A DNA stretch of 7,150 nt from Parvularculaceae bacterium UBA4496 (lineage in GTDB: Bacteria; Pseudomonadota; Alphaproteobacteria; Caulobacterales; Parvularculaceae), in assembly GCA_002388885.1 (NCBI GenBank), contig DGNI01000148.1, forward strand, positions 19,305-26,454. Reading direction: 5' to 3'. A program made the position numbers and the translations under genes. Under the pieces are notes generated by a model. That model was not told the DNA's origin. It saw only the letters and a program-made list of their open reading frames with translations, and did not search any database. Shown piece by piece: positions 6,959 to 7,150 of this stretch (its first letter is position 1; each line of letters opens with the position of its first letter).

Positions 6959-6987
6959 GGCCTTCCTGCCCCAGGCCGCCGGGGCAG
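6959..6987 (-). promoter_or_regulatory. Two competing hairpins in the cysH leader
   Basis: Read on the minus strand, CTGCCCC (6987-6981) pairs perfectly with GGGGCAG (6972-6966) across an 8-nt loop. An overlapping alternative pairs GGCCT (6977-6973) with AGGCC (6963-6959). The two cannot form together because the second uses the loop of the first. The structure ends just before the cysH Shine-Dalgarno. There is no U-run, so it is not a terminator. It may affect translation or mRNA stability, or it may be a by-product of the high GC content of this stretch. Confidence 0.4.
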
Positions 6988-6989
6988 AG

Positions 6990-7002
6990 CGCTAGGCTAG
7001 CG
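6990..7002. repeat. Perfect palindrome, candidate operator
   Basis: CGCTAG-g-CTAGCG has 6-bp arms around one central base. It overlaps the candidate -10 element of the cysH promoter (6994-6999), the position expected for a repressor site. No regulator can be named. Confidence 0.4.
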
Positions 7003-7023
7003 GGCCTTGCTGCGGCGCGTCAA
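6994..7023 (-). promoter_or_regulatory. Candidate cysH promoter
   Basis: On the minus strand TTGACG (7023-7018) is followed after 18 nt by TAGCCT (6999-6994). The -35 matches the strong TTGAC core common in alphaproteobacteria; the -10 is weaker. Transcription would begin near 6987, leaving about 40 nt of leader before the TTG start. The 13-nt palindrome at 6990-7002 overlaps the -10. Confidence 0.4.
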
Positions 7024-7137
7024 TTCCATTAGCGCCAAGCCTTGTCTTGCCGGTTGCAGGGCTCTAAGAGGGCGGGGCTTTTTGCGGGCGGCGCGTTGTT
7101 TGCGCCTTGTTGACAATATCTGGAAGCGGGAAGATTT

Positions 7138-7150
7138 ATGAAAATCCTTG
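7138..7150 (+). CDS. Start of an unidentified plus-strand gene, cut by the window edge
   Basis: ATG at 7138 begins the frame M-K-I-L before the window ends. Purine-rich GGAAG (7122-7126) and GGGAAG (7128-7133) upstream can serve as ribosome binding site. The gene is divergent from cysH and shares the intergenic region with it. Four residues do not allow any functional call. Confidence 0.45.

Noticed and set aside
7090..7106. GGCGC/GCGCC inverted repeat in the divergent intergenic region
   Set aside because: Five-bp GC stems are expected by chance in such GC-rich sequence, and no T-run follows.
7110..7115. Perfect TTGACA -35 hexamer upstream of the plus-strand gene
   Set aside because: With a 17-nt spacer the -10 would be GATTTA at 7133-7138, overlapping the ATG at 7138, so it cannot be an ordinary promoter for that start.

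Overview
The window looks like a chromosomal segment of an alphaproteobacterium. The evidence is the PrtD-type secretion ATPase, the CysH of the alphaproteobacterial reductase form, a TTGAC-like -35 element and moderately high GC. No genus can be assigned from sequence alone. Five complete genes lie on the minus strand. A sixth minus-strand gene is cut by the left edge, and a plus-strand gene is cut by the right edge.

In transcription order, right to left, the layout is as follows. A GC-rich gap (6947-7137) separates the start of an unidentified plus-strand gene (7138) from cysH, the assimilatory APS/PAPS reductase. About 28 nt after cysH comes an extended SDR sugar-nucleotide epimerase/dehydratase of the GalE type. 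After a 92-nt AT-rich gap comes a large two-domain glycosyltransferase, with a CgeB-like N-terminal half and a GT-A family 2 C-terminal half. Its stop codon lies inside the ribosome binding site of a 469-residue unrecognised beta-rich protein. After a further 160-172 nt comes a type I secretion ABC exporter of the PrtD family. Its 3' end overlaps the start of another frame, most likely the HlyD-type membrane fusion protein.

The best-supported functional reading is a surface or secretion locus. The epimerase would supply an activated sugar and the glycosyltransferase would transfer it. The coupled hypothetical protein may share a substrate or complex with the transferase. The type I exporter would move a protein, whose gene is not visible here, across both membranes. 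CysH belongs to sulfate assimilation and sits at the head of the same strand, with no visible terminator between it and the epimerase. Its co-transcription with the glycan genes is possible but unproven.

The most unusual items are the fused glycosyltransferase and its coupled partner, the cysH leader (a palindrome over the candidate -10, then competing hairpins), and a cluster of small dyads at the 3' end of the glycosyltransferase gene. I see no tRNA, rRNA, CRISPR array, insertion sequence or integrase gene.
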